Of a DNA stretch of 10,186 bases, positions 6,801 through 9,881 are shown in pieces (position 1 is the stretch's first letter; each line of letters opens with the position of its first letter). The stretch spans positions 142,479-152,664 of the forward strand of contig MU646407.1 in the NCBI GenBank assembly GCA_026770585.1, written 5' to 3'. A program made the translations under genes and the position numbers. Source of the DNA: Baffinella frigidus. Its lineage: Eukaryota; Cryptophyceae; Cryptomonadales; Baffinellaceae. The notes below the pieces were generated by a model. It made no database searches. It was not told the DNA's origin and was given only the letters and a program-made list of their open reading frames with translations.

Positions 6801-9375
6801 TGTATATTGTTCGTAGTATATATAAGTAGTAGTGGGTATTGTTGGTAGTGGAGTAGTAGTGTATATTGATGGTGGTGAGAGGAGGTCGTCCTCGTTCTTG
6901 AGCATGCCCACGAGTTGCGACACTGGATAGTCAGTAGTAGTGTGTATAATGTCGCGCTCTCCGTTCGAGGCTGGAGAGTAGTAGTAGTGTGAATAGTTGG
7001 TAGTAGTGTACATATTTTGTAGTGTTTAGTTAGTAGTGGTTTAGGGTTTTGGGTTTTGGGTTTAGGGTATAATGCGGTGGTGAGAGAAAGGCGTCTTGGT
7101 TGTCGAGCAGCGCTTGTGTCGCGCTCGCCAGCCTCGAACGCCTGCCAGGACGCTATTTCAAGTTTCGTGTTTCGGGTTTCGCGTCTCGTGTTTCAAGTTT
7201 TGGGTTTCAGGTTTCGGGTTTCGGGTTTCGTGCTTCGGGTTTCAGGATTTGGGTTTCGGGTTACGTGTTTCGTGTTTTGTGTTTTGTGTTTCGGGTTTCG
7301 TGTTTCGTGTTTCGAGTGTGGGGTTTCGGGTTCCCTGCGAGAGGAAGAGATGCGTGTGTGCAGTCTACTAATTAGTTAGTAGTTGTGTATATTGGTAACG
7401 GGAGATGGGCCCATTTCTGAAGCCATCTCTGGTACAGCCCCCACAACTTTGACGTTAAAAGGGCGTTTGCCGTACTGTAGCATCTCGGGTTTTCACAAAT
7501 GTTGACGACAGTTGTACCAGGAATTGACTTACCGCCACGGCCTCCGCGGTGCCCTCTTCCTCGCGGTACCAGGCTGTTGTCATGTTGACAGTCTAGTCTG
7601 GCTTCGTGGTACAAATCCGTCAATTTTGGAGCGAAACAAGCTCCATTGCCTCCGCGGCCCCCTCTTCGAGCGCGAACTGTCTTGCGAGGGCGTCGGCGGT
7701 CTCATTCCAGAAGGTTCCAGATCCTTCTAGAAGGATCTTCTGGAAGGTTCTAGAAGGTCTAGAAGGGGATGCGACCGAACCTCCACGGCCTCCGCAGAGC
7801 CCAGAGCCCTCTTGGAGTGAAAACTGCCGTGCGAGGCCGTCGGCCTCCTAACACGGTTGAGCCGGGGGCCATTTCTAAAGTCAACTCTGGTACACACCAC
7901 ACAACTTTGACTTTGAACGGGCGTGTTCCGTACTGTAGCATCTCGGGTTTTCGCAAATGTTGACAAGATTTGTACTGGGCATGAGTTGACTTAACCTCCA
8001 TGGCCTCCGCGGTGCCCTCTTCGAGTGCGAACTGTCTCGCGAGAGCGTCTGCGGTCTTGTTCTAGAAGGTTCCATATCCGTCTAGAAGGATCTTCTGGAA
8101 GGTTCTAGCAGGTCTAGAAGGGGACACGGCCGTTGACGTACCTCCATGGCCTCCGCGGTGCCCTCTTCGAGTGCGAACTGTCTCGCGAGAGCGTCCGCGG
8201 ACTTGAGAGGCACGAATCTCTCCTCCTGGTGCCCCGGGTGAATTGTTAGCTACTTGCGGATGTCAACACCGGATCAAGTGATAGGGCACCAGAAGAATGC
8301 GGCAGAGGGCAGAGGGCAGAGGGTAGGCATGCCGGATCGGTGTGCGGATCGGCTACGACTCATCACGACAACGGCGTTGCAGGCTGTTCTCAAGTTGCCA
8401 CCCTGGGTCCGCGGTACAAATCCGTCCACTTTGGAAATTTGGAGCGTTCGGGCGCCCTCCGTTTAAGGGTTAGGGCGTGCCAGATCGGTGCGCTGATCGA
8501 TGCCCTTGATAACAACATCGCGTTGCCGCAGCGGCTGCCGTGCCCCATCCTCCCCAACCGGCGCGAAATCCCCCCCGACCCTCCGCCTGAGGGTGTAGGG
8601 TTTAAGTTTTAGGGTTCAGGGTTAAAGTTGCTTTACAGAAAGAGAATGGTTACACGGCAAGTGGACGATCTCGGCTGCGCCGCTCGCCGTCTACCCCAAC
8701 AGGCGCGAACCCCCCCCCCACCCTCCGCCTGCGAGAGTGACCTTGCGTTAGCCCCGACTTCTGATGGAATCTATCCCACCCGGTGGACTACGGACCTTTC
8801 ATCAAAAGTCAACTTGCCCATGGGGCAATTAACTTTGCCTTCCCATCCAAACTCCACACCATACTGAGACCCGCGGGGAGAAACTGGTCTGCGGTTGGCA
8901 AAAAGGGTGCTGCAAGTCTCGCACCTCGACATGCGGTTGAAGGCAAGATCGTATCCCGAAGAGCGATTCGGCGCAAGCTGGATTTCGGGTTTGGGGTTTA
9001 TGGTTTCGGGGTTTAGGAGTTCGGGGTTTGGGGTTTGGGGTTGTGGGTTCAGGGGTTTGGGGTTTAGGGGTTTAGGGGGTGAGGGTTTAGGGGTTCGGAG
9101 TTTACGGTTTCGGGGTTAGGGTTTAGGGGTTTGAGGTTTGAAGGTTAGGGTTTAGGATGTCTACTTAAAAACAGTGGGTGAATCCGAGCATGGCAACTTG
9201 AGGATCGTCGCACAGTCAACCCGAGTGAAGCAGTGGTAGATAGCACCTCATCATCGCCAGCGTCGCTAGAGAGCACCGACGACCCTGCTGTCCGTGGTGG
9301 CTTGGCGCCCTTCTTCCCGGCACTGCCGGCATGCCGCGCCTCCCGCGCCGCCACCAGCGAGACCTGTGCGTACAT
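728..9375 (-). CDS. Multi-exon gene: coiled-coil / EF-hand / ankyrin-repeat protein
   Basis: This is the overall span of a spliced gene assembled by eye; individual exons are listed separately. Short open islands on the minus strand are bounded by GT donors and AG acceptors, and phases agree at each junction where both edges are defined. The order is N-terminal segment, Cys exon, Gly-rich exon, coiled-coil exons rich in Ala/Glu/Arg, two EF-hands, Lys-rich linker, then ankyrin repeats. EF-hands bind calcium and ankyrin repeats mediate protein contacts, so a calcium-responsive scaffold is a fair inference, but I do not recognise the family. The path that stops at 728 has 1401 coding bases (466 codons plus stop). 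Exons are only 40-182 nt and introns about 67-780 nt. Introns are telomere-like or minisatellite DNA, and many exons have decayed extra copies. The alternative is a pseudogene, but the preserved phases argue against wholesale decay. Confidence 0.7.
903..1103. repeat. Short heptamer patches
   Basis: TTTCGGG/TTTCAGG at 903-926, TTTAGGG at 945-975, and TTTTGGG/TTTGGGG at 1045-1103. They flank the short ankyrin copy. Confidence 0.85.
990..1030 (-). pseudogene. Ankyrin exon 2, short diverged copy
   Basis: CCAGTGCATTGG reads PVHW, and GCTGCCTGGGATGAG|GTACCG reads AAWDE with a donor, matching PVHYAAVWDQ. About eight extra bases between them break the frame. Confidence 0.45.
1104..1290 (-). pseudogene. 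Ankyrin exon 2, damaged copies
   Basis: 1104-1194 repeats 1416-1486 but carries a 20-base duplication containing GGTTCAGG heptamer sequence, which introduces a stop after MPVHWS. A second partial copy near 1250-1290 reads AKIRADYGFDDG before running into TTCAGGG repeats. The donor context DQ|GTCCTAAACC survives at the left end. Confidence 0.7.
1419..1505 (-). CDS. Ankyrin repeat exon 2, intact copy
   Basis: An 87-nt phase 0/0 exon, acceptor CTTGACAG (CAG at 1508-1506), donor GACCAG|GTCTTG (GT at 1418-1417). It reads GTEGAPKIRADYINKDGKMP then VHYAAVWDQ, a clear ankyrin end-plus-start (ADYINKDGKMPVHYAA corresponds to AdvNxxDgxTPLHxAa). Several damaged copies lie at 990-1290. Confidence 0.8.
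1507..1750. repeat. Degenerate heptamer intron between ankyrin exons
   Basis: TTTGGGG, TTGAGGG and TTTAGGG variants with a short repeated GAGGTTTCGTG/GCGAATG motif near 1575-1632. It is bounded by splice sites at 1752 and 1506. Confidence 0.85.
1753..1811 (-). CDS. Ankyrin repeat exon 1
   Basis: A 59-nt exon, acceptor GCACCAG (CAG at 1814-1812), donor CTG|GTAAACCC (GT at 1752-1751), phase 1 in and 0 out. It encodes PLHWACGKGDLVAVKQFIL, matching the ankyrin core PLHxAxxxGxLxxVKxxL. The donor bases are part of a GTAAACCC heptamer. It joins exon ANK2 so that VKQFIL is followed by GTEGAP, the expected loop into the next repeat. Confidence 0.8.
1843..2370. repeat. Telomere-like intron arrays around exon M copy 2
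   Basis: Degenerate TTTAGGG, TTGAGGG, TTCAGGG and ATTTAGG units at 1843-2100 and 2248-2370. They include a short reversed block (2191-2226) and a 13-bp direct repeat TTTCACTTCTGCA at 2263-2275 and 2285-2297. Confidence 0.85.
2129..2187 (-). pseudogene. Exon M, copy 2 (11-base deletion)
   Basis: Shares ATGGTGGTGCAG, CGGAAGGAGGT and ATGGAGTTCCCC with copy 1, but 11 bases are missing in the middle and the acceptor AG is gone. The donor is G|GTAAACC (GT at 2128-2127), which is heptamer sequence. Confidence 0.65.
2375..2433 (-). CDS. Exon M, copy 1 (intact)
   Basis: A 59-nt exon, acceptor TTTGGCAG (CAG at 2436-2434), donor CCCGG|GTACTT (GT at 2374-2373), phase 2 in and 1 out. It encodes EMVVQRKEVAAWEAFMEFP plus a G that joins AT of the next exon to give Asp, producing EFPDPLHWA across the junction. 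It leads into the first ankyrin repeat. Confidence 0.7.
2716..2811 (-). CDS. Linker exon K, copy 2 (intact)
   Basis: A 96-nt exon, acceptor GTAAACAG (CAG at 2814-2812), donor GACAGA|GTACCC (GT at 2715-2714), phase 2/2. After completing Lys it reads KEEKNHQAMGRKASVGLGDA, then MQNMNLVRVET. A basic, soluble linker between EF-hands and ankyrin repeats. It ends in phase 2, which the first base of exon M completes to Asp. I see no exon in 2600-2710. Confidence 0.7.
2880..2949 (-). pseudogene. Linker exon K, copy 1 (3' truncated)
   Basis: Acceptor GAAACAG (2952-2950), then KEQKSHQVSGRQASVGLGDA, after which the sequence turns directly into heptamer repeat. The second half of the exon and the donor are lost. 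Confidence 0.65.
2955..3120. repeat. TTTAGGG/TTCAGGG intron array
   Basis: Contains a run of about seven perfect TTTAGGG heptamers at 3033-3081, flanked by TTCAGGG and degenerate units. It lies in the intron before the linker exon. Confidence 0.9.
3146..3225 (-). CDS. EF-hand 2 exon, copy 2 (intact)
   Basis: An 80-nt exon, acceptor TTGGCAG (CAG at 3228-3226), donor TTCAA|GTCATC (GT at 3145-3144, weak), phase 0 in and 2 out. It encodes TLLSEG, then the loop DESSDAELDFGE (D1, S3, D5, E7, D9, E12; Ala rather than Gly at position 6), then FVAFVARF. It pairs with EF-hand 1 as expected for a two-EF lobe. The leftover AA joins the next exon's A to give Lys. Confidence 0.8.
3250..3435. repeat. 21-bp minisatellite, block 1
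   Basis: Eight to nine units of 21 bp, e.g. AATGTATCCGGGAGGGCGTTC, with one partial unit and one 22-mer. It is the same family as block 2 and lies between the two EF-hand 2 exon copies. Confidence 0.9.
3440..3512 (-). pseudogene. EF-hand 2 exon, copy 1 (5-base deletion)
   Basis: It has a strong acceptor (TTTTCTTCTCGTTCGCAG, CAG at 3515-3513) and reads TLL, then a 5-base deletion relative to copy 2. GDESSNTELDFGEFV is still recognisable in the shifted frame. The tail after FV has diverged and no donor is evident. Confidence 0.65.
3651..3719 (-). CDS. EF-hand 1, second half
   Basis: A 69-nt phase 0/0 exon, acceptor ATCCAG (3723-3720), consensus donor GCA|GTAAGC (GT at 3650-3649). It starts IDKHEMKVALGKLG, giving loop positions 8-12 (I8, D9, E12) and the exiting helix, and ends MDLSEEQIA, the usual linker to the second EF-hand of a pair. 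Together with the previous exon it makes a complete canonical 12-residue loop. Confidence 0.85.
3724..3931. repeat. TTTCGGG/TTCCGGG intron array
   Basis: A telomere-like array rich in TTTCGGG, TTCCGGG and TTTGGGG. It fills the 212-nt intron that splits the first EF-hand loop. Frames on both strands give only GFRVSG- or PNPKPQ-like repeats. Confidence 0.9.
3932..4007 (-). CDS. EF-hand 1, first half
   Basis: A 76-nt exon, acceptor CGGCAG (4010-4008), donor GGACAG|GTTGCG (GT at 3931-3930). After one completing base it encodes FPEDVSNIVSMKKQ then FNEIDFDQSGQ, the entering helix and first seven loop positions of an EF-hand (D1, D3, S5, G6). The loop is completed by the next exon in phase 0. The calcium-binding role follows from the family. 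Confidence 0.8.
4018..4258. repeat. 21-bp minisatellite, block 2
   Basis: About ten degenerate copies of a 20-22 bp unit of the form GCGTTnAATGTnAACGnGANG. The period is a multiple of three, so forward frames read as heptapeptide repeats (ALNVRVT, ALNVSVE). Indels and degenerate units argue it is intronic. Confidence 0.85.
4259..4298 (-). pseudogene. Exon T, copy 3 (1-base deletion)
   Basis: GAGGCG at the start and TTTTCGATCAGTGCAC|GTTC at the end align with copy 1, but one base is missing in between, shifting the frame. Confidence 0.5.
4300..4377. repeat. Nested perfect inverted repeats
   Basis: Outer arms CGGGTACGGGTA (4300-4311) and TACCCGTACCCG (4366-4377) match over 12 bp. Inside, CCCTACGGTA (4331-4340) and TACCGTAGGG (4346-4355) form a 10-bp stem with a 5-base loop. 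It lies in an intron between exon T copies 2 and 3. Confidence 0.9.
4410..4440 (-). pseudogene. Exon T, copy 2 (partial)
   Basis: Preserves KEVIAEC and the donor context GTGCAG|GTTCGA, with a diverged 5' part. The GGTTCGACTCC motif here looks like a tRNA T-arm, but the exon homology explains it. Confidence 0.5.
4528..4574 (-). CDS. Exon T, copy 1 (intact)
   Basis: A 47-nt exon, acceptor AAAGCAG (CAG at 4577-4575), donor GTGCAG|GTGCGG (GT at 4527-4526), phase 0 in and 2 out. It encodes AVEAWGIEIEVFAEC plus AG, which with the next exon's first base gives Arg and leads straight into FPEDVSN. Two decayed copies follow in the same intron. No domain is assigned; it bridges the coiled coil and the EF-hands. 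Confidence 0.65.
4580..4915. repeat. Main interstitial telomere-like array
   Basis: The least degenerate TTTAGGG tract in the window, with a run of about seven or eight perfect heptamers near 4855-4906. It is interspersed with TTCAGGG, TTGGGG and TTTAGGGG variants. It lies wholly within the intron 5140-4575, so it is not a chromosome end. Confidence 0.95.
4698..4865. repeat. 56-bp higher-order repeat (8 heptamers)
   Basis: The marker TTCAGGGGTKRGGGTTTAGG recurs at 4698, 4754 and 4810, exactly 56 bases apart. Internal variant heptamers fall in nearly the same order. This indicates copying of whole blocks rather than heptamer-by-heptamer addition. Confidence 0.85.
5062..5125. repeat. Inverted-orientation telomere-like block
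   Basis: C-rich on the plus strand (CTAAACCCTCAACCCTCACC), opposite to almost all neighbouring arrays. Similar short flips occur at 1195-1240 and 2191-2226. Confidence 0.85.
5141..5180 (-). CDS. Acidic coiled-coil exon (FYDQEEE)
   Basis: A 40-nt exon between acceptor CTAAACCAG (5183-5181) and good donor GAAGAG|GTATGA (GT at 5140-5139). One base completes a Glu codon, then FYDQEEEREPTEE, ending phase 0. It continues the charged helix. The acceptor is built from a CCCTAAACC heptamer. Confidence 0.65.
5471..5498 (-). pseudogene. Exon O, copy 4 (3' end and donor)
   Basis: 28 bases match 5951-5978 with one mismatch. They cover the last ~17 exon bases, the GA|GTACTC donor and intron start. The rest of the exon is missing. 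Confidence 0.65.
5508..5583. repeat. Direct and inverted CCAAGGAT repeats
   Basis: GTTGACTTCCAAGGAT occurs at 5508-5523 and 5545-5560. CCAAGGATGAGT at 5516-5527 is perfectly inverted at 5572-5583 (12 bp, 44-nt spacer). Located inside an intron, function unknown. Confidence 0.8.
5596..5850. repeat. Diverged direct repeat pair, 5596-5650 and 5782-5850
   Basis: Both share AGGGGACGCA, TAAGAAGAC, GGCAAGGA or GCCAAGGA and a terminal TACGGTTTA-type junction into heptamer repeat. No open frame of interest. Together with exon O copy 4 this fills the 781-nt intron 5961-5181. Confidence 0.6.
5962..6047 (-). CDS. Coiled-coil exon O, copy 3 (intact)
   Basis: An 86-nt exon, acceptor GCGTTAG (AG at 6049-6048), donor GCCGA|GTACTC (GT at 5961-5960), phase 0 in and 2 out. 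It begins VEAAEAEETRLAEEHAEQQR and ends LRQEAWEA plus GA. This is a strongly charged, Ala/Glu/Gln-rich helix typical of a coiled coil. The two leftover bases plus the first base of the next exon give Glu. Three fragments of the exon exist at 6320-6376, 6172-6199 and 5482-5498. Confidence 0.7.
6172..6199 (-). pseudogene. Exon O, copy 2 (5' fragment)
   Basis: Acceptor CGTTAG, identical in context to copy 3 (GCCGCGTTAG|GTCGAGGC), then VEAAEAKEPR before homology ends. The flanking intron sequence is duplicated too. I see no exon in the AT-richer stretch 6210-6316. Confidence 0.55.
6320..6376 (-). pseudogene. Coiled-coil exon O, copy 1 (truncated)
   Basis: Acceptor GAGCAG (6379-6377), then VEAAEAAEKWAEQEHAKQR and a stop at 6319-6317. 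It resembles exon O but lacks the 3' third and donor. Confidence 0.5.
6456..6560 (-). pseudogene. Exon N, copy 4 (partial, donor lost)
   Basis: Preserves ALLKNEDGLLQKEHAAHRAK, but the 5' part is replaced by unrelated sequence. The expected donor GT after the final AAG has become CG. The open frame continues to 6407 with a basic tail (KRKPFLKRRAKK), probably read-through. Confidence 0.5.
6653..6742 (-). CDS. Coiled-coil exon N, copy 3 (intact)
   Basis: A 90-nt, phase 0/0 exon, acceptor GATGCAG (6745-6743), donor GCCAAG|GTCGCA (GT at 6652-6651). It encodes 30 residues starting AFEAGERSTKALLKNEDDLL and ending EQAADRAK. The charged, Leu/Ala-spaced pattern suggests a coiled coil. It joins exon P upstream and exon O downstream in frame. 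Three decayed relatives lie at 7087-7141, 6885-6974 and about 6456-6560. Confidence 0.7.
6755..7035. repeat. TAGTAGTGTGTATTG-type intron repeat
   Basis: Degenerate tandem TAGTAG/TAGTGTGTATTG motifs around exon N copies 2 and 3, with another patch at 7366-7392. A non-telomeric repeat family confined to this part of the gene. A short piece has entered exon N copy 2. Confidence 0.75.
6885..6974 (-). pseudogene. Exon N, copy 2 (micro-inverted and interrupted)
   Basis: Contains GERDI and, further on, GMLKNEDDLL, the exon N core. Between them is inserted TACTACT-type repeat. At 6961-6974 the segment that reads CCAGCCTCGAACG in the other copies is present as its reverse complement CGTTCGAGGCTGG. 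Confidence 0.6.
7087..7141 (-). pseudogene. Coiled-coil exon N, copy 1 (frameshifted)
   Basis: Acceptor TGGCAG (7144-7142), then AFEAGERDT. The homologous continuation (ALLDNQDAFL) is in another frame because about two bases are missing after the Thr codon. A decayed duplicate of the exon at 6653-6742. Confidence 0.6.
7155..7335. repeat. TTTCGGG/TTTCGTG heptamer array
   Basis: A degenerate telomere-like array dominated by TTTCGGG, TTTCGTG, TTTCAGG and TTTTGTG rather than TTTAGGG. It occupies the intron upstream of exon N. Reading frames across it give only FRVSGFGF-type repeats and are not genes. Confidence 0.9.
7533..7572 (-). pseudogene. Exon P, copy 5 (5' part lost)
   Basis: Retains only the tail (REEEGTAEAVA) but has a perfect donor, GCG|GTAAGT (GT at 7532-7531). 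The first half of the exon is missing. Confidence 0.5.
7641..7700 (-). CDS. Exon P, copy 4 (donor altered)
   Basis: A full 60-nt open copy (TADALARQFALEEGAAEAME) with acceptor AATGAG. The base after GAG is C, so the normal donor is lost. GAG CTT|GTTTCG six bases on from the expected donor would still give phase 0 with one extra codon, so the copy may be usable. Confidence 0.45.
7779..7848 (-). pseudogene. Exon P, copy 3 (decayed)
   Basis: Homologous start (EADGLARQFSLQEG) after acceptor TTAG. About seven extra bases before the Ala/Glu tail break the frame. The donor GGAG|GTTCGG (GT at 7780-7779) remains. Confidence 0.55.
7996..8055 (-). CDS. Coiled-coil exon P, copy 2 (intact)
   Basis: A 60-nt copy differing at the first residue (TADALARQF..., same ending EAME), acceptor GAACAAG (AAG at 8058-8056), donor GAG|GTTAAG (GT at 7995-7994), phase 0/0. 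It is as well preserved as copy 1, so the mature protein may carry two or three consecutive 20-residue units. Confidence 0.6.
8142..8201 (-). CDS. Coiled-coil exon P, copy 1 (intact)
   Basis: Exactly 60 nt, phase 0 at both ends, acceptor CTCAAG (8204-8202) and near-perfect donor GAG|GTACGT (GT at 8141-8140). It encodes SADALARQFALEEGTAEAME, helix-forming and Ala/Glu-rich. Because it is symmetrical, repeated copies can be spliced in without a frameshift. Four other copies lie between 7533 and 8055. Confidence 0.65.
8302..8323. repeat. GGCAGAG heptamer run
   Basis: About three tandem copies of a GCAGAGG-type heptamer in the intron between the Gly-rich and P exons. Nearby, 8325-8358 resembles 8473-8505 (shared CACCGATC and GGCA.GCC), so part of the Gly-rich exon tail is duplicated too. 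I see no further gene in 8205-8510. Confidence 0.55.
8517..8586 (-). CDS. Gly-rich exon, copy 1
   Basis: Follows acceptor CCCTCAG (8588-8587). One base completes the previous codon, then the frame reads RRVGGDFAPVGEDG followed by ARQPLRQRD. It could end at GAT|GTTGTT (8517), phase 0, matching the next exon. The frame stays open further to a stop inside heptamer sequence, so the donor is a guess. A homologous copy lies at about 8660-8728. Confidence 0.45.
8660..8728 (-). CDS. Gly-rich exon, copy 2
   Basis: Follows a good pyrimidine-rich acceptor (TCACTCTCGCAG, AG at 8730-8729), 67 nt after the Cys exon donor. It reads RRVGGGFAPVGVDGERRSRD, clearly homologous to copy 1. The 10-base C run on the plus strand makes length error possible. 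The donor is unclear: GTTGGG|GTAGAC (phase 0) or CTTGCC|GTGTAA (phase 0). It has the better acceptor, so it may be the used copy. Confidence 0.4.
8796..8977 (-). CDS. Cys-containing exon, largest of the gene
   Basis: A 182-nt exon from acceptor ATCCAG (8980-8978) to donor GAAAG|GTCCGT (GT at 8795-8794). It encodes 60 codons plus two bases, starting LAPNRSSGYDLAFNR. It has a CxxC pair (RCETCS, exon residues 19-22), a third Cys at residue 51 (VNCPMGK), and the end KLTFDE. Phase 2 at the end joins to the single base at the start of the Gly-rich exon, giving an Arg codon. Three cysteines could be a partial metal site, but no family is recognised. The open length and ordinary amino-acid mix make chance unlikely. 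Confidence 0.65.
8983..9160. repeat. TTTAGGGG/TTTGGGG intron array
   Basis: Telomere-like units with extra Gs (GGTTTAGGGGTTTAGG, GGGGTTTGGGGTTTGGG) filling the intron between the first exon and the Cys exon. Confidence 0.9.
9247..9375 (-). CDS. First recognised exon, possible start codon
   Basis: An open stretch beginning MYAQVSLVAARE at the ATG at 9375-9373. It continues through a Lys/Pro/Ser-rich stretch and ends SSDAGDDE at a donor GAG|GTGCTA (GT at 9246-9245), phase 0. The ATG may be the true start. Alternatively the exon begins at 9363 after the acceptor GCACAG, and the real start lies further right. The open frame runs on past the donor, so the exon end is uncertain. The following intron (9246-8978) is filled with TTTAGGG/TTTGGGG-type repeats. 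No domain is recognised; the segment looks polar and probably disordered. Confidence 0.5.
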
Positions 9376-9510
9376 ATTTGATGACTCACAACGAAGGTCT
9401 TGCGGGTCAACGGAAGAACGAGGTCTCAGGACCCTCCCCCCGTGTCTCATTTCTTTCCGTCACTCCCTCCATCGAATACACGAAGCCTTTTCAAAGAAAT
9501 TCACCAGTCG

Positions 9511-9565
9511 AGGGAATCTCCTCCCTCTCCTTCACCCTCTCCTCCCTCTCCTCTCCCTACTGCAT
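9511..9565. other. Pyrimidine-rich tract upstream of the gene
   Basis: CTCC/CTCT-rich on the plus strand, hence GA-rich on the minus strand, upstream of the candidate ATG at 9375. It might be 5' leader or promoter sequence, but no TATA-like element is obvious. Apart from this I see no feature in 9382-9710. Confidence 0.4.
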
Positions 9566-9713
9566 TGCACCCTCCACCCAGCGAGACCTCCTCACGTCCG
9601 TGCCACAAATTCATCATAATCGGCATCATCTTTCCTTACAAACCGATGCCTTAACTCCCTCCAATTTGGCCAGACCGGGCTCCCCTCCAGACCATCCGAG
9701 GGACCTATCTAGA

Positions 9714-9881
9714 GCGGAATTTCGTGCCACCGTTTCGATTCGAACAGACCAAGGCACGCGCCTGATCCTGCAGCTAGCGGACGTCTTTTTCTCTCCGGGG
9801 TCCACGTGCAACCTGCTCTCGCGCCCGAAGCTGGTCGAGAAAGCACACACGGTCGTCACCAAAAATCGTAAAGGGTTTCGG
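9714..9881 (+). mobile_element. Ty1/copia-like polyprotein fragment
   Basis: A plus-strand frame reads ATVSIRTDQGT, then LQLADVFFSPGSTCNLLS and KLVEKAHTVV. This fits the conserved LxLxDVLYVPxxxxNLLSxxxLxxxGxxV motif that follows the protease in Ty1/copia gag-pol proteins. Only about 56 residues are recognisable. To the right the frame becomes low-complexity Gly/Arg and to the left it is unrecognisable, so this is a truncated remnant. No long terminal repeat is seen. Confidence 0.6.

Larger units (their letters stand above)
7407..8012. repeat. Diverged direct repeat of intron plus exon P
   Basis: About 140 bp at 7407-7550 recurs at 7865-8012 with substitutions and small gaps. Shared landmarks are CCATTTCT, ACAACTTTGAC, CCGTACTGTAGCATCTCGGG and CAAATGTTGAC. 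The unit is intron sequence plus the 3' end of exon P, showing that exons were copied together with their introns. A second, overlapping duplication of about 355-360 bp pairs 7641-7848 with 7996-8201. Confidence 0.75.
7703..8130. repeat. TCTAGAAGG palindromic arrays, 7703-7770 and 8062-8130
   Basis: Two intron blocks of repeated TCTAGAAGG/TTCCAGAAGG. The first contains a perfect 20-bp palindrome, AGATCCTTCTAGAAGGATCT, at 7719-7738. The second has a degenerate version. Each block lies between two exon P copies and belongs to the ~360-bp duplication. Confidence 0.8.
7571..8446. repeat. Diverged direct repeat pair, 7571-7633 and 8381-8446
   Basis: Both begin AGGCTGTT and share GGTACAAATCCGTC followed by TTTGGA and GGAGCG. 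They are probably intron fragments carried along with exon duplications. Confidence 0.6.

Noticed and set aside
7056-7379. Three overlapping forward frames reading FRVSGFGFRVSCF
   Set aside because: The same TTTCGGG heptamers read in three frames; a 7-base repeat stays open in every frame once stops are absent, so openness is not evidence of coding.
7719-7738. Heat-shock element or restriction-type regulatory palindrome
   Set aside because: It lies in an intron and is part of a repeated array; no promoter nearby.
728-9375. Identification with ANKEF1-type ankyrin/EF-hand proteins
   Set aside because: The domain order differs as far as I can see: here a coiled coil precedes the EF-hands and no N-terminal ankyrin block is visible. 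Symbol left blank.
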